DNA of 64,000 bases from Acidimicrobiaceae bacterium (GCA_009842325.1 VYFQ01000031.1:62001-126000); one strand, 5' to 3'. Positions 42,629 through 51,906 are shown, counted from the first letter of the stretch. The notes: generated by a model not told the origin, from the sequence alone. Made by a program: numbers and translations.

Positions 42629-42942
42629 TGGATCTGGCCGGGCTGTCGACGGGCTGGTACCTGGCGCTGTCGGTCGCGCTCTTCGCCATCGGCGGGGTGG
42701 GCCTGCTGGTGCGGCGCAACCCGCTGGTGATGTTCATGTGTGTGGAGCTGATGCTCAACGCGGTGAACGTGGCCTTCGTTGCGCTCGGTGCCGGGCTCAA
42801 CGACGTGGGCGGTCAGGTCGCGGTGTTCTTCGTGCTGGTGGTGGCGGCCACCGAGGTGGTGATCGGTCTCGCACTGGTAGTGGCCATCAACCGGCGGCGC
42901 TCCGGCGCAACCGCCGACGACGTCTCGCTTCTGAAGGGCTGA
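42628..42942 (+). CDS. nuoK: NADH-quinone oxidoreductase subunit K (first complex)
   Basis: 104 residues, three helices. Marks: YLALSVALFAIGGVGLLVRRNPLVMFMCVELMLNAVNVAFVALG (the two membrane glutamates of NuoK are in CVELMLN and AATEVVIGLALVVAI). Ends 2 nt before nuoL. Confidence 0.94.
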   Translation: MDLAGLSTGWYLALSVALFAIGGVGLLVRRNPLVMFMCVELMLNAVNVAFVALGAGLNDVGGQVAVFFVLVVAATEVVIGLALVVAINRRRSGATADDVSLLKG

Positions 42943-42944
42943 GG

Positions 42945-44822
42945 ATGCTCGAGGCCGCCTGGCTCATCTGCGCGTTCCCGCTGGCAGGCTTCGTGGTGCT
43001 GCTGGCGGCGGGCCGCCGCCTCGGCGAGCCCCGAGCCGGCTGGTTGGCGACGGTGGCCATGGCCGGCTCCTTCGTGACCTCCGTGGCTGTCTTCTTCAGC
43101 CTGATGGGCCGCGACCCGGCCGAGCGCCGCTTCGTCGTCACCCTGTTCGAGTGGGTCCCGGCCGGCGACTTCTCGGTAGACGCCGGCCTGCTCATCGATC
43201 CGCTGTCGGTGACGATGGCGCTGTTCGTCACCGGAGTGGGGGCCCTCATCCACCTCTACGCCATCGGCTACATGCACGGCGACGGCGACTTCTCGAAGTT
43301 CTTCGTCTATCTCAACCTGTTCGCCTTCTCGATGCTGGTGCTGGTGCTGGGCGACAGCCTGGCCCTCACCTTCCTGGGCTGGGAGGGGGTGGGGGTGTGC
43401 TCCTACCTGCTCATCTCGTTCTGGTTCACCGACGAGGCCAACGCCACCGCGGGCAAGAAGGCCTTCATCACCAACCGGGTGGGCGACTGGGGCTTCATGC
43501 TGGCCATGTTCTGGGCCTTCGGCGCGCTGGGGTCGGTGCGCTACCTGGACCTGTTCGGCCAAGCCGATTCGCTTTCGTCGACCACTGCGACCGCCATCGT
43601 GATCCTGCTCTTCCTGGGCGCGGCCGGAAAGTCGGCCCAGCTTCCCCTCTACATCTGGCTCCCCGACGCCATGGCCGGCCCCACCCCGGTATCGGCTCTC
43701 ATCCACGCGGCCACCATGGTCACGGCCGGCGTCTACCTGATGGTGCGGGTCAACCCGCTGATCGCCGCGGCCGACGCCTGGGCACCCGACGCGATCGCCT
43801 GGGTCGGCGTGGCCACCGCCCTGTTCGCGGCGGGTGCGGCCATGGCCCAGAACGACATCAAGAAGGTGCTGGCCTACTCGACGATCAGCCAGCTCGGCTA
43901 CATGATGCTGGCCGTCGGCACAGGCGCCTACGTGGCCGCCATCTTCCACATGGTGACCCACGCCTTCTTCAAGGCGCTGCTGTTCCTGGGTTCCGGTTCG
44001 GTGATCCACGCCCTCGACGGCGACCAGGACATGCGCCGCTACGGAGCGTTGCGGGCCGCCATGCCGGTGACTGCCGTCACCTTCATCGTGGGCTGGTTGG
44101 CCATCGCCGGCGTGCCGCCGTTCGCGGGGTTCTGGTCCAAGGACGAGATCCTGGCCTACGCATGGGACGCCAGCCCGGCGCTGTGGCTGGTGGGGATCGT
44201 CACTGCGGTCCTGACCGCGTTCTACATGAGCCGGCTCGTGTTCATGACGTTCTACGGCGAGGCTCGCCACTCAAGCGACGTCCACCCCCATGAGCCGTCG
44301 CGGCTGATGACCGCGCCGCTGGTGATGCTGGCCGGCGCGGCGGTGGTTGCCGGCGGGCTCAACCTGCCGTTCACCAAGGACCTTCATTTCATGGGGGCGT
44401 GGCTGGAGCCCTCGCTGTTCGGCAACGAGGCCCACCTGAGCCTGGGCGGCGGGGCCCAGTGGCTGCTGGCGCTGGTGTCGATGGCCGGCGCGGCGATCGG
44501 GATCGCGGGCGCGGTGGCGGTGTACCTGCAGCACCGTCTGCCGGCCAGCCGGGTGGAGTTGCCGGCCGCGGCCCGGGCCTTCTACGTCGACGAGGCGTGG
44601 ACCCGCTTCGTGGGCGGGCCGGGGCGCCGGGCCTTCGAGGGGGTCGCCGCCTTCGACGCCAACGTGGTGGACGGCGCGGTGGACGGCGTGGGCCGCTCGG
44701 TGCGGGCCGGCGGCGCCGTGCTACGGCGCGTGCAATCGGGCTTCGTTCGGTCGTACGCGCTGCTGACCGCGGCCGGCGCGGTCGCGCTGCTGGTCTGGTT
44801 CCTCGTCAGGACGAGCTTCTAG
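42945..44822 (+). CDS. nuoL: NADH-quinone oxidoreductase subunit L (first complex)
   Basis: 625 residues, a proton-pumping antiporter-like subunit with the long amphipathic C-terminal helix. Marks: GWEGVGVCSYLLISFWF, AAGKSAQLPLYIWLPDAMAGPTPVSALIHAATMVTAGVYLM, and AYSTISQLGYMMLAVG. The end contains FYVDEAWTRFVGGPGRRAFEGV, the lateral helix region. ATG 42945, 2 nt after nuoK stop. Confidence 0.95.
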   Translation: MLEAAWLICAFPLAGFVVLLAAGRRLGEPRAGWLATVAMAGSFVTSVAVFFSLMGRDPAERRFVVTLFEWVPAGDFSVDAGLLIDPLSVTMALFVTGVGALIHLYAIGYMHGDGDFSKFFVYLNLFAFSMLVLVLGDSLALTFLGWEGVGVCSYLLISFWFTDEANATAGKKAFITNRVGDWGFMLAMFWAFGALGSVRYLDLFGQADSLSSTTATAIVILLFLGAAGKSAQLPLYIWLPDAMAGPTPVSALIHAATMVTAGVYLMVRVNPLIAAADAWAPDAIAWVGVATALFAAGAAMAQNDIKKVLAYSTISQLGYMMLAVGTGAYVAAIFHMVTHAFFKALLFLGSGSVIHALDGDQDMRRYGALRAAMPVTAVTFIVGWLAIAGVPPFAGFWSKDEILAYAWDASPALWLVGIVTAVLTAFYMSRLVFMTFYGEARHSSDVHPHEPSRLMTAPLVMLAGAAVVAGGLNLPFTKDLHFMGAWLEPSLFGNEAHLSLGGGAQWLLALVSMAGAAIGIAGAVAVYLQHRLPASRVELPAAARAFYVDEAWTRFVGGPGRRAFEGVAAFDANVVDGAVDGVGRSVRAGGAVLRRVQSGFVRSYALLTAAGAVALLVWFLVRTSF

Positions 44823-46451
44823 ATGAGCGCGCTCGCTTCAACGTCCTTCCCGGCCGCTCTGACCGTCCTGGTGCTGGTCCCGGCGGCAGGGGCCCTGGTG
44901 CTGCTGGCGATGCCCCGAACCCGACCCGACCTGTTCAAGCCGGTCGCGCTCGTGGCCTCGACGGTGTCCGCGGCCCTGGCGGTGTGGATGCTCGCCGAGT
45001 TCGACGCCGGCTCCGCGGCGGCCTTCCAGTTCTGGCAGCAGTACGAGTGGATCACGGGCTGGGGCGTCTCGTGGCAGGTCGGGGTGGACGGGCTGTCGCT
45101 GTTCCTGGTGGTGATGACCGCGCTGATCTTCCCGCTGGCCATCGTCGGCGTGGACGCCGAGCACTCGCCCAAGCCCTACTACGCCTGGATGCTGATGCTG
45201 GAGGCGGGCTGCCTGGGCACCTTCGTGGCTCTCGATCTGGTCATGTTCTTCGTCTTCTTCGAGATCGTGCTGGTGCCCATGTACTTCCTGATCGGCGGCT
45301 GGGGCCACGGCCGGAGGGCCTACGCAGCCACCAAGTTCTTCCTGTTCACCATGTTCGGCTCGGCTCTCATGCTGGTGGCCATCGTGGCGCTGGCGTTCCT
45401 GCACTCCTCGGCCTCGGGCGGCCCGGTGACCTTCGACCTGACCGCCATCGCCGAGTCGCAGGTGCTGGCCACCAACACGGCCCGCTGGCTGTTCCTGGCC
45501 TTCGCTCTGGCCTTCGCGGTCAAGGTGCCGCTGTTCCCCGTGCACACCTGGCTCCCCGACGCCCATACCAACGCGCCCACTGCGGGCTCGGTGATCCTGG
45601 CCGCCGTCATGTTGAAGCTCGGCACCTACGGACTGGTGCGCTTCGGCCTGTACCTGTTCCCGGAGGCGTCGGTGTACTTCGCACCGCTGATGATCACGCT
45701 GGGCGTGATCGGCATCATCTACGGCGCCATCGCCGCGGCCATGCAGCGAGACCTCAAGCGGCTGGTGGCCTACTCCTCGGTTGCCCATCTCGGCTTCATC
45801 GTGATCGGCACCTTCGCGCTCAACACCGAGGGCCTCACCGGCGGTGTGCTGCAGATGGTCAACCACGGGGTGTCCACCGGGGCGCTGTTCCTGCTGGTTG
45901 GCATGATCTACGAGCGTCGCCACACCCGCGAGATCTCCGAGCTTGGCGGGTTGCAGAAGCCGGCGCCACTGCTGGCCGCGGTGTTCATGGTGGTGATGCT
46001 GTCGTCGGTCGGGCTGCCCGGTCTCAACGGGTTCGTGGGCGAGCTGCTGGTGCTGCTGGGCGCCTTCAATGCCCACCGCTGGTGGGCGGTGGTCGCGGCT
46101 GCGGGCGTGATCCTGGCCGCGGTGTACCTGCTGTGGGCCTACCAGCGGGTGTTCCACGGACCGGCCTCCGGCGCCAACGCCGAGACGCCCGACCTGCGCT
46201 GGCGCGAGGGCCTGGTGATGGTGCCGTTCATCGCGGCCATCGTCTTCATGGGCGTCTATCCCAAGCCGGTGATCGAGCGGATCGAGCCGGCGGTGGACGC
46301 CATCATCGCCCATGTGGAGGACAACGTGTCGGGCTTCACCGAGCCCGTAGCCGACGTACATCCCTCCGTGAGCATCGACGATCTGGCTAGGTCGATGGAC
46401 ATGGCCGACCACAACGGCAGCGGCGCCGAACACAGCGAGGACGGCGGCTGA
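44823..46451 (+). CDS. nuoM: NADH-quinone oxidoreductase subunit M (first complex)
   Basis: 542 residues. Marks: QYEWITGWGVSWQVGVDGLSLFLVVMTALIFPLAI, VFFEIVLVPMYFLIGGWGHGRRAYAATKFFLFTMFGSALMLV, KVPLFPVHTWLPDAHTNAPTAGSVILAAVMLKLGTYGLVRF and AYSSVAHLGFIVIGTFA. Proton-pumping antiporter-like subunit. A 45-residue hydrophilic C-terminus. It starts directly after nuoL. Confidence 0.95.
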   Translation: MSALASTSFPAALTVLVLVPAAGALVLLAMPRTRPDLFKPVALVASTVSAALAVWMLAEFDAGSAAAFQFWQQYEWITGWGVSWQVGVDGLSLFLVVMTALIFPLAIVGVDAEHSPKPYYAWMLMLEAGCLGTFVALDLVMFFVFFEIVLVPMYFLIGGWGHGRRAYAATKFFLFTMFGSALMLVAIVALAFLHSSASGGPVTFDLTAIAESQVLATNTARWLFLAFALAFAVKVPLFPVHTWLPDAHTNAPTAGSVILAAVMLKLGTYGLVRFGLYLFPEASVYFAPLMITLGVIGIIYGAIAAAMQRDLKRLVAYSSVAHLGFIVIGTFALNTEGLTGGVLQMVNHGVSTGALFLLVGMIYERRHTREISELGGLQKPAPLLAAVFMVVMLSSVGLPGLNGFVGELLVLLGAFNAHRWWAVVAAAGVILAAVYLLWAYQRVFHGPASGANAETPDLRWREGLVMVPFIAAIVFMGVYPKPVIERIEPAVDAIIAHVEDNVSGFTEPVADVHPSVSIDDLARSMDMADHNGSGAEHSEDGG

Positions 46452-47947
46452 TGGGCGCGGTGCTGGCTCAGCTCCCGGTGCGGACGCCTTCCGTCGACTG
46501 GACGGGCCTGCTGCCGGTGCTCCTACCTGCCGCGGGCGCGCTAGTACTGCTGATGGTCCGCTCGCTGGTGCCGAGCCGGCTGATGCCGGAGATGGTGGAC
46601 GCGGTCTGGACGTTCGCGGTGGCGGTGGCCGGGCTCGTCTCGGTGGTAGTCCTGTGGCAGCGGGACGCAGACATCGAAGCCTTCGGCGGTCAACTGGTGA
46701 TGGACCGGATCGCCCTGTTCGTGGCCGCGGTGGTGCTGGGTTCGGTGGCGCTGACCGCCCCGACCCTTCCCCGGTACTGCCGGCGCGTCGAGCTGGCCAG
46801 CGCGGAGCTCTGCGTGCTTGCTCTGCTGGCTGCGGCCGGAGCCGTGGTAATGGCCGGGGCAGCCGATCTCATCGTTTTGTTCCTGGGGCTGGAGACCATG
46901 TCCATTGCGGCCTATGTGATGGCCGCGCTCAACCTGCGACGGCTCGAGTCGCTGGAGGCCGGTCTCAAGTACTTCGTCCTCGGCGCCTTCTCCACCGCGT
47001 TCCTGCTGTTCGGCATAGCCCTGGTGTACGGCGCGACCGGCACCACCAACCTGGACGGGATCGCCAGCTATCTCGACACCTACATCGTGCTGCGCGACGG
47101 GATGCTCCTGGCCGGTCTAGCCATGCTGCTGGTGGGCCTGGGCTTCAAGGTGGCCGCCGCCCCGTTCCATGCCTGGGCACCCGATACCTACGTCGGTGCG
47201 CCAACGCCGGTGACAGCTCTCATGGCGTCGGCGGTGAAGGCGGCCGGCTTCGCCGCTCTGATCCGGGTCTTCGTGGAGGCGCTGGGCACCCGGGCCAACG
47301 ACTGGCGGCCAGCCGTGTTCGCGCTGGCGTGCGCCACCCTGGCGGTCGGATCGGTCCTGGCTGCCGTCCAGAGCGATGCCAAGCGGATCCTCGCCTACTC
47401 GTCGATCTCGCACGCGGGCTTCATCCTCGTCGGCGTGCAGGCCGCCTCCGACGAGGGCGTGGCCGCGGTGCTGTTCTACCTGGCGGCCTACGCAGTGATC
47501 GCGGTGGGCAGCTTCACCGTGGTGGCCGCGCTGTCGGGCCAACGCGACGACCGCACCGGCCTGGACACCCTGGCCGGCCTAGGTGCCGGCCGACCCGCCC
47601 TGGCGCTGGGGCTGACCATCCTGCTTCTGGCTCAGGCGGGCGTGCCGTTCACGTCGGGCTTCGTGGCCAAGTTCTCGGTCATCGCCGCGGCCGTCGAGGC
47701 CCGCTCATACTGGCTGGCGGTAGTGGCCATGGTGAGCGCGGTGGTCGCAGCCTTCGCCTACCTGCGGGTGGTGGTGGCCATGTACTTCCGCGACTCCGGC
47801 GACGAAGCCGGTACTCCGGAGCAGTCCAAGCCCGCTCTCGGCCTCGGCGCAGGAGCGGTGATTGTGGTCGCAGTGCTGTTGACCGTGGCCATGGGCGTGG
47901 TCCCCGGTGTGCTGGAATCCCTGTCCAGCACGGCTGCCGGTCTGTGA
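46451..47947 (+). CDS. nuoN: NADH-quinone oxidoreductase subunit N (first complex)
   Basis: 498 residues. Marks: DLIVLFLGLETMSIAAYVMAALNLRRLESLEAGLKYFVLGAFSTAFLLFGIALVYGATG, then GFKVAAAPFHAWAPDTYVGAPTPVTALMASAVKAAGFAALIR and AYSSISHAGFILVGVQA. Proton-pumping subunit. It ends the 14-gene set nuoA-N; a LigA-like small gene follows after 9 nt. Confidence 0.95.
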   Translation: MGAVLAQLPVRTPSVDWTGLLPVLLPAAGALVLLMVRSLVPSRLMPEMVDAVWTFAVAVAGLVSVVVLWQRDADIEAFGGQLVMDRIALFVAAVVLGSVALTAPTLPRYCRRVELASAELCVLALLAAAGAVVMAGAADLIVLFLGLETMSIAAYVMAALNLRRLESLEAGLKYFVLGAFSTAFLLFGIALVYGATGTTNLDGIASYLDTYIVLRDGMLLAGLAMLLVGLGFKVAAAPFHAWAPDTYVGAPTPVTALMASAVKAAGFAALIRVFVEALGTRANDWRPAVFALACATLAVGSVLAAVQSDAKRILAYSSISHAGFILVGVQAASDEGVAAVLFYLAAYAVIAVGSFTVVAALSGQRDDRTGLDTLAGLGAGRPALALGLTILLLAQAGVPFTSGFVAKFSVIAAAVEARSYWLAVVAMVSAVVAAFAYLRVVVAMYFRDSGDEAGTPEQSKPALGLGAGAVIVVAVLLTVAMGVVPGVLESLSSTAAGL

Positions 47948-47956
47948 CGCGATCCG

Positions 47957-48310
47957 ATGAGCCTGTACTACGTCCAGAAGTTCCTCTACGAACTGAACCG
48001 CGACCCCAAGCTGCAGGAGGCCTACCTCGCCGACCGGCGAGAGGTGCTCGAGCCTTACGACCTCGACGAGGAGGAAGTCGAGGCGCTCATCGAGCCCGAT
48101 ATCGGGCTGCTCTATGTCCTAGGCGTCAACGGGCAGATCCTGATGCACTTCGCCGCCCTGCACCAGATCGAGTGGGCCGACTACCTCCAGCGAATGCGCG
48201 ACGGGGTCGCCGTGCACGGACCGGTGCGGGCCGGCGTTTATGCCATGAGCGGCTACGAGGGTGTCGACTCACACACGGCCGCGCTCGGCCAGCGAACTTC
48301 AAGCGGTTGA
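47957..48310 (+). CDS. LigA-like small subunit of an aromatic-ring extradiol dioxygenase
   Basis: 117 residues. The sequence VQKFLYELNRDPKLQEAYLADRREVLEPYDLDEEEVEALIEPDIGLLYVLGVNGQILMHFA is the small LigA fold that covers the active site of LigB-type dioxygenases in protocatechuate 4,5-dioxygenase. A stand-alone LigA at the end of a nuo operon is unusual, and its 9-nt distance from nuoN suggests cotranscription with it. The next gene on the other strand is LigB-like, so they face each other; a direct complex is plausible but not proven. Its stop lies inside a terminator hairpin. Confidence 0.8.
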   Translation: MSLYYVQKFLYELNRDPKLQEAYLADRREVLEPYDLDEEEVEALIEPDIGLLYVLGVNGQILMHFAALHQIEWADYLQRMRDGVAVHGPVRAGVYAMSGYEGVDSHTAALGQRTSSG

Positions 48311-48342
48311 CCACTTCTGGTGTGGCTAACGGCTTGAAGTTC
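48294..48342. terminator. Bidirectional hairpin between the LigA and LigB genes
   Basis: GAACTTCAAGC (48294-48304) pairs with GCTTGAAGTTC (48332-48342), and the stem continues through GGTTgaCCAC against GTGTGGctAAC with a TTCTG loop, about 20 bp in all with a few mismatches. It covers the stop codons of both convergent genes, so it ends both transcripts. Confidence 0.75.
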
Positions 48343-49168
48343 AGGCGGCGGTGAGGTCGTAGGTGGCGATGGTGCAGCCCACTGCGAAGATCGGGACCGG
48401 CTGGTAGCAGTGCACTGTGCCGGGTGCCCCTGAAGCCGCCGCGCTGATAGCGATGAAGGTGCGGATCTCGAAGGCGCCCTGGCCCGCCTCGGTATAGACG
48501 GACCGGTCGTCGTAGTCGAGAAGCGCATCGCGGTCGTTGCGGCACCAGCGATCGAGAAAGTCCCGGTCCCAGGCCTCGTTGATCTTCCCCGAGTCGGGAG
48601 TCGCCGGCCAGTGGGAGATACCGCCGGTTCCGATGACCGCCACACGCTCGGGCACGAGATCGGCAGCCCTGCGGATGGACTCACCGAAAGTCCAGACCCG
48701 CTCGTAGGGAGCGAGCGGAGGGCCCTGGCAGTTGATGTTGACCGGAACCACGGGCAGGTCGTAGTCGGGGGTCAGGAAGTGGAGCGGAACCGCGATCCCG
48801 TGATCGAGCCTCCACTCCTCGGCGTAGGAGACATCCGACGTGCCCATGATCTCGGTGATCAGACGCTGGGACAGGTCTCGATCTCCCGGCACCACGAACC
48901 TCTCGATCCCCAGCCACCCCGGATCCTCGATAGGCCCTTCGTAGTAGTCGGCCATCCCGATGGCGAAGCTCGGCATGTTGTTCATGAAGAAGTTGCCGAA
49001 GTGCTCGGCGGCCACCACCATCAAGGCGTCGGGCCGGGTCTCGGCCAGGGCCGCGGCCATCTCGCCGTAGGCGGAGTAGACCTTGTCCCTCACATCCGGA
49101 TCGGCCTGGTCGGCCCGTCCGACGATGCCCGGAGCATGGCTGCAGACTCCAGCGAACACGAGGGCCAT
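48341..49168 (-). CDS. LigB-like class III extradiol dioxygenase
   Basis: 275 residues. Marks: FAGVCSHAPGIVGRADQ (first metal histidine), VVAAEHFGNFFMNNMPSFAIGMADYYEGP (catalytic histidine and base), EEWRLDHGIAVPLHFLTPDYDLPVVPVNINCQGPP and VAVIGTGGISHWPATPDSG. It would open an aromatic diol ring with O2 using Fe(II). The substrate cannot be read from sequence. Its LigA-like partner lies tail to tail. Start ATG 49168: TACGCT (49175-49180 complement) is 6 nt upstream, a leaderless start. Confidence 0.88.
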   Translation of the reverse strand: MALVFAGVCSHAPGIVGRADQADPDVRDKVYSAYGEMAAALAETRPDALMVVAAEHFGNFFMNNMPSFAIGMADYYEGPIEDPGWLGIERFVVPGDRDLSQRLITEIMGTSDVSYAEEWRLDHGIAVPLHFLTPDYDLPVVPVNINCQGPPLAPYERVWTFGESIRRAADLVPERVAVIGTGGISHWPATPDSGKINEAWDRDFLDRWCRNDRDALLDYDDRSVYTEAGQGAFEIRTFIAISAAASGAPGTVHCYQPVPIFAVGCTIATYDLTAA

Positions 49169-49174
49169 GACCGC

Positions 49175-49197
49175 AGCGTAGACCGCCGGTCTAGATT
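49175..49197. promoter_or_regulatory. Divergent leaderless promoters (LigB gene / PhyH gene)
   Basis: Minus strand TACGCT (49175-49180 complement) is 6 nt before ATG 49168; plus strand TAGATT (49192-49197) is 7 nt before GTG 49205. The two -10 boxes are 11 bp apart and point away from each other. Confidence 0.55.
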
Positions 49198-49204
49198 GTC
49201 GGCG

Positions 49205-50032
49205 GTGATCTCCGCTGAAGTGAAGGCTGCTTTCGAGAGCGACGGCGTGGTCAAGATCCCGGGCGCGGTCGACGGCGAGTGGGTGGCGCGGATCCTGGAG
49301 GACGCCCAGACGCAGCTCGATGATCCAGGTCCATGGGTCACCGACACAAGCCCGGGCGCAGCCCAGGACCGCCTGTTCACCACCCGGTACCGCTGGGAGC
49401 ATGCGCCGGTGATCCGGGACTTCGTGTTCTCATCGCCCATCGCGGCGATGGCCGCGTCGCTGACCGACTCCGAGAAGATGCGCTTCTACTTCGATCACCT
49501 GCTGGTGAAGGAGCCGTTCACGTCGGCGCCCACGCCGTGGCACCAGGACATTCCCTACTGGCCCTTCCTCGGCAAGCAGATCGTGTCGGCTTGGGTCGCG
49601 GCCACCAATAGCCGGGTGAGCCACAGCTCGCTCGAGTTCGTGAGAGGCTCGCACCGCTGGGACGCGTACTACGCCCCGGAGTCCTTCGATGGCCAGGGTG
49701 GCTGGACCGAGGACTTCAAGGGCGATCCCATGCCGGACATCGAGGCGGCCCGCGGCCGCTCCGACTGCCCCTACGAGATCATCGGGTTCGACGTCGAGCC
49801 CGGGGACGCCGTCTTCTTCTCGGCCTGGATCATCCACGGCTCGCCCGCCAACGCGGGCCGCGAGCGCCGGGTTGCGCTGTCCACCCGGTGGCTTGGCGAC
49901 GACGCCACCTGGTACCCGCATCCGGGCTGCGATCCCACCGTCACCCAGGACGACACCAGCGCAGTGCCGGGCGCATACCCCGCCGACGATGCGAGGTTCC
50001 CGCTGGTGTATGGAACCGCTGGACGTTCCTAG
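49205..50032 (+). CDS. Phytanoyl-CoA dioxygenase (PhyH) family protein
   Basis: 275 residues. Fe(II) ligands of the 2-oxoglutarate oxygenase fold: TPWHQDIPYWP (HxD) and HGSPANAG (distal H). Arginine for 2-oxoglutarate binding is probably R in AGRERRVALSTRWLG. A core of AWVAATNSRVSHSSLEFVRGSHRW is typical. It would hydroxylate a small molecule. GTG 49205 with TAGATT 7 nt upstream. Its stop overlaps the Kef antiporter gene. Confidence 0.87.
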   Translation: MISAEVKAAFESDGVVKIPGAVDGEWVARILEDAQTQLDDPGPWVTDTSPGAAQDRLFTTRYRWEHAPVIRDFVFSSPIAAMAASLTDSEKMRFYFDHLLVKEPFTSAPTPWHQDIPYWPFLGKQIVSAWVAATNSRVSHSSLEFVRGSHRWDAYYAPESFDGQGGWTEDFKGDPMPDIEAARGRSDCPYEIIGFDVEPGDAVFFSAWIIHGSPANAGRERRVALSTRWLGDDATWYPHPGCDPTVTQDDTSAVPGAYPADDARFPLVYGTAGRS

Positions 50033-51684
50033 GGCTCCTCGGTCTCCATTTGCTCGAGTTCGGCCTCGATCTCGTTCATCAGCACGACCAGGTCGATCAC
50101 GTCGTGGCTCGTGACCGAACCCAGGAACCGGCCGGACTCATGGTCCAGCACCGGGATCACGGACTGCGAGGCGTTGGTCATCCTCTCCAGTGCGTCCTGG
50201 ATCGGTTCATCGGGCCATGCGACCAGGGTGTTCGGCCGCAGAACGTCCCGCAGCGAGGCGGCAGCCCGCGAGCGCCGGCGTAACGAGCGGTGTCCGGTCG
50301 TCGTGACGATTCCGGCGATCTCGCCGCCGTCGACGACCAGGTAGTCGTGTTGGTGGGGCGCGGTCCAGGACTCCATGAACTCAGCCACGGAGGTGTCCGA
50401 CCCCGGGTACTCGCGTGTGCTGTCCAGGACGCTTGAGACCTGGACGTCCTGAAGGGCGTACCGGGCGAACGCCGGCGTCACTGAGGCGGGCAGCGGGGAG
50501 CGCTCCGACAGAACCGTCCGCCTTACCGCGAAATTGATCACCGACGGCATGAACAGGATGTAGCCGAACATGATCAGCACCAGCAACGAGAACACGTCCT
50601 CGTCGATCACGCCGCCCTCAAGAAGGACGAGCAGGAAGGCGATTTCTGCAACGCCCTTGGACATCAGACCGGTGGCCAGCGCGAAGGGTGCGTCGATCCG
50701 GGTGACGTAAGTGCCGATGAAGGCCCCGGCGAACTTCCCGACCAGAGGCACCAGAACGAGCCCGGCCACCGTGGAGGCGGGTAGATCAATGAAGGACAGG
50801 TCGAAGTACAACCCGGCCGAGGCGAAGAACAGCGGGACGAAGAGGCCCTCGGAGGCGCTGCGCATGCCGGGCATGATGTCGTTGCGCACCCCTTGGGACA
50901 GTCCTGACAGCGCCGCACCGAACAGCAGTGCCCCGATGGTGCCGTGCAGGCCCATCCTCTCGGCTCCCACGACCATCAGGAAGAGCCCTCCGATGAGGAG
51001 GCCGAATGAGAGCTGGGGAACGTTGACGAGACGCTGCAGGCCGACGATGGCCACCGGCAGCACCTTCGCCGACAGCAGCCAGGCCAGTATCACGAAGCCA
51101 ACGATCTTGCCGAGGAGGGCCAGAACCGAGAGCGCGGTGACGCTGGGGAGGGTCTCGCCGATGGTGAAGCCCACCACGAGCAGCGAGGCGATCTCGGCGA
51201 TGATCACGATGGTGAAGATCTTCAGCCCTATGGGCTGCTTGAGGGTCCCGGAGTCCGACAGGACCTTGGCCGCCAGGCCGAGGCTCGAGAGCGAGAGCAC
51301 CCCGGCCAGCGCCAGCGCCTGGTTGAATTCGAGGCCCAGACCCAGGTCGAGCCCGAAGAGGTCGGAAGTGACCGCCAGGGCCGCCAGCAGCGATATGACG
51401 ACGGAGATGATGGCTGCCGCGAAGTACCGGCCCCGGATGGTCACCACGAAGCCCGGGACGTCGATCTCGTCCAGCCCGACGATGAAGAACAGCACGAATA
51501 TCCCAATCTCCAGGAAGAGCTGGAGGTCGTGAGTGGGCTCGACCAGCCCGGTGGCGGGACCGAGCAACACCCCGGTCAGCGTGAAGGCGATGATCGAGCT
51601 CAGGCCGAAGCGGCCAAGAGCGCCCTCTAGGAGTTTGGCTACGACGATAAGGAGCCCGATCGGCAGCAGTACGTCCAGTAACAC
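50029..51684 (-). CDS. Kef-type cation/proton antiporter with C-terminal CBS domain pair
   Basis: 551 residues. Residues about 5-385 form the monovalent cation:proton antiporter-2 transporter: IIAFTLTGVLLGPATGL, LFLEIGIFVLFFIVGLDEIDV, GLHGTIGALLFGAALSGL, then FFASAGLYFDLSFI and LMSKGVAEIAFLLVLLEGGVID. Residues about 400-540 are two CBS domains (VAEFMESWTAPHQHDYLVVDGGEIAGIVTTTGHRSL and LERMTNASQSVIPVLDHESGRFLGSVTSHDVIDLVVLM), which may gate transport by nucleotide binding. A GGGAGGGG ribosome site lies 5 nt before GTG 51684. TACTCT boxes occur on the minus strand at 51713-51718 and 51724-51729. The TrkA-N domain found in Kef proteins is absent. Confidence 0.87.
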   Translation of the reverse strand: MLLDVLLPIGLLIVVAKLLEGALGRFGLSSIIAFTLTGVLLGPATGLVEPTHDLQLFLEIGIFVLFFIVGLDEIDVPGFVVTIRGRYFAAAIISVVISLLAALAVTSDLFGLDLGLGLEFNQALALAGVLSLSSLGLAAKVLSDSGTLKQPIGLKIFTIVIIAEIASLLVVGFTIGETLPSVTALSVLALLGKIVGFVILAWLLSAKVLPVAIVGLQRLVNVPQLSFGLLIGGLFLMVVGAERMGLHGTIGALLFGAALSGLSQGVRNDIMPGMRSASEGLFVPLFFASAGLYFDLSFIDLPASTVAGLVLVPLVGKFAGAFIGTYVTRIDAPFALATGLMSKGVAEIAFLLVLLEGGVIDEDVFSLLVLIMFGYILFMPSVINFAVRRTVLSERSPLPASVTPAFARYALQDVQVSSVLDSTREYPGSDTSVAEFMESWTAPHQHDYLVVDGGEIAGIVTTTGHRSLRRRSRAAASLRDVLRPNTLVAWPDEPIQDALERMTNASQSVIPVLDHESGRFLGSVTSHDVIDLVVLMNEIEAELEQMETEEP

Positions 51685-51906
51685 GCGACCCCTCCCGGGT
51701 AATGGTGTCGAGAGAGTAAGACGAGAGTACTTCGCTGAGTCTGGTCGGGCCGGGTCGGGGACCTGGCGAGCAGATCGTCGGAAGTGCCTCACATGGCTTT
51801 GTGGCGGCACGGTAGGCGCGCGGCGCGCGCGGGGGTTACTATGTCGCCCAGTCAACGGCCATAGCTAGCCGACGGTTAGATCGCGATACCGAGGAGATGC
51901 GGTTCA
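51685..51906. other. Upstream region shared by the antiporter and STAS genes
   Basis: 222 bp between divergent starts. Visible parts: two minus-strand TACTCT boxes (51713-51718, 51724-51729) for the antiporter, a GC-rich alternating purine-pyrimidine stretch (GCGCGCGGCGCGCGCG near 51815-51830), and TTAGAT just before the STAS gene, with GAGGAG at 51891-51896. No reading frame is supported. Confidence 0.4.

Noticed and set aside
42585..42944. Long frame before nuoL running back over nuoK
   Set aside because: It has high Arg/Gly content typical of a shadow frame in GC-rich DNA; the real start is ATG 42945, just after nuoK.
48611..49204. Upstream extension of the PhyH gene to 48611
   Set aside because: It would overlap the LigB gene on the other strand, has shadow-like composition, and a -10 box sits just before GTG 49205.
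51815..51830. Alternating GCGCGC run upstream of the antiporter as a Z-DNA-type regulatory site
   Set aside because: Too short and too common in GC-rich DNA to support a claim.
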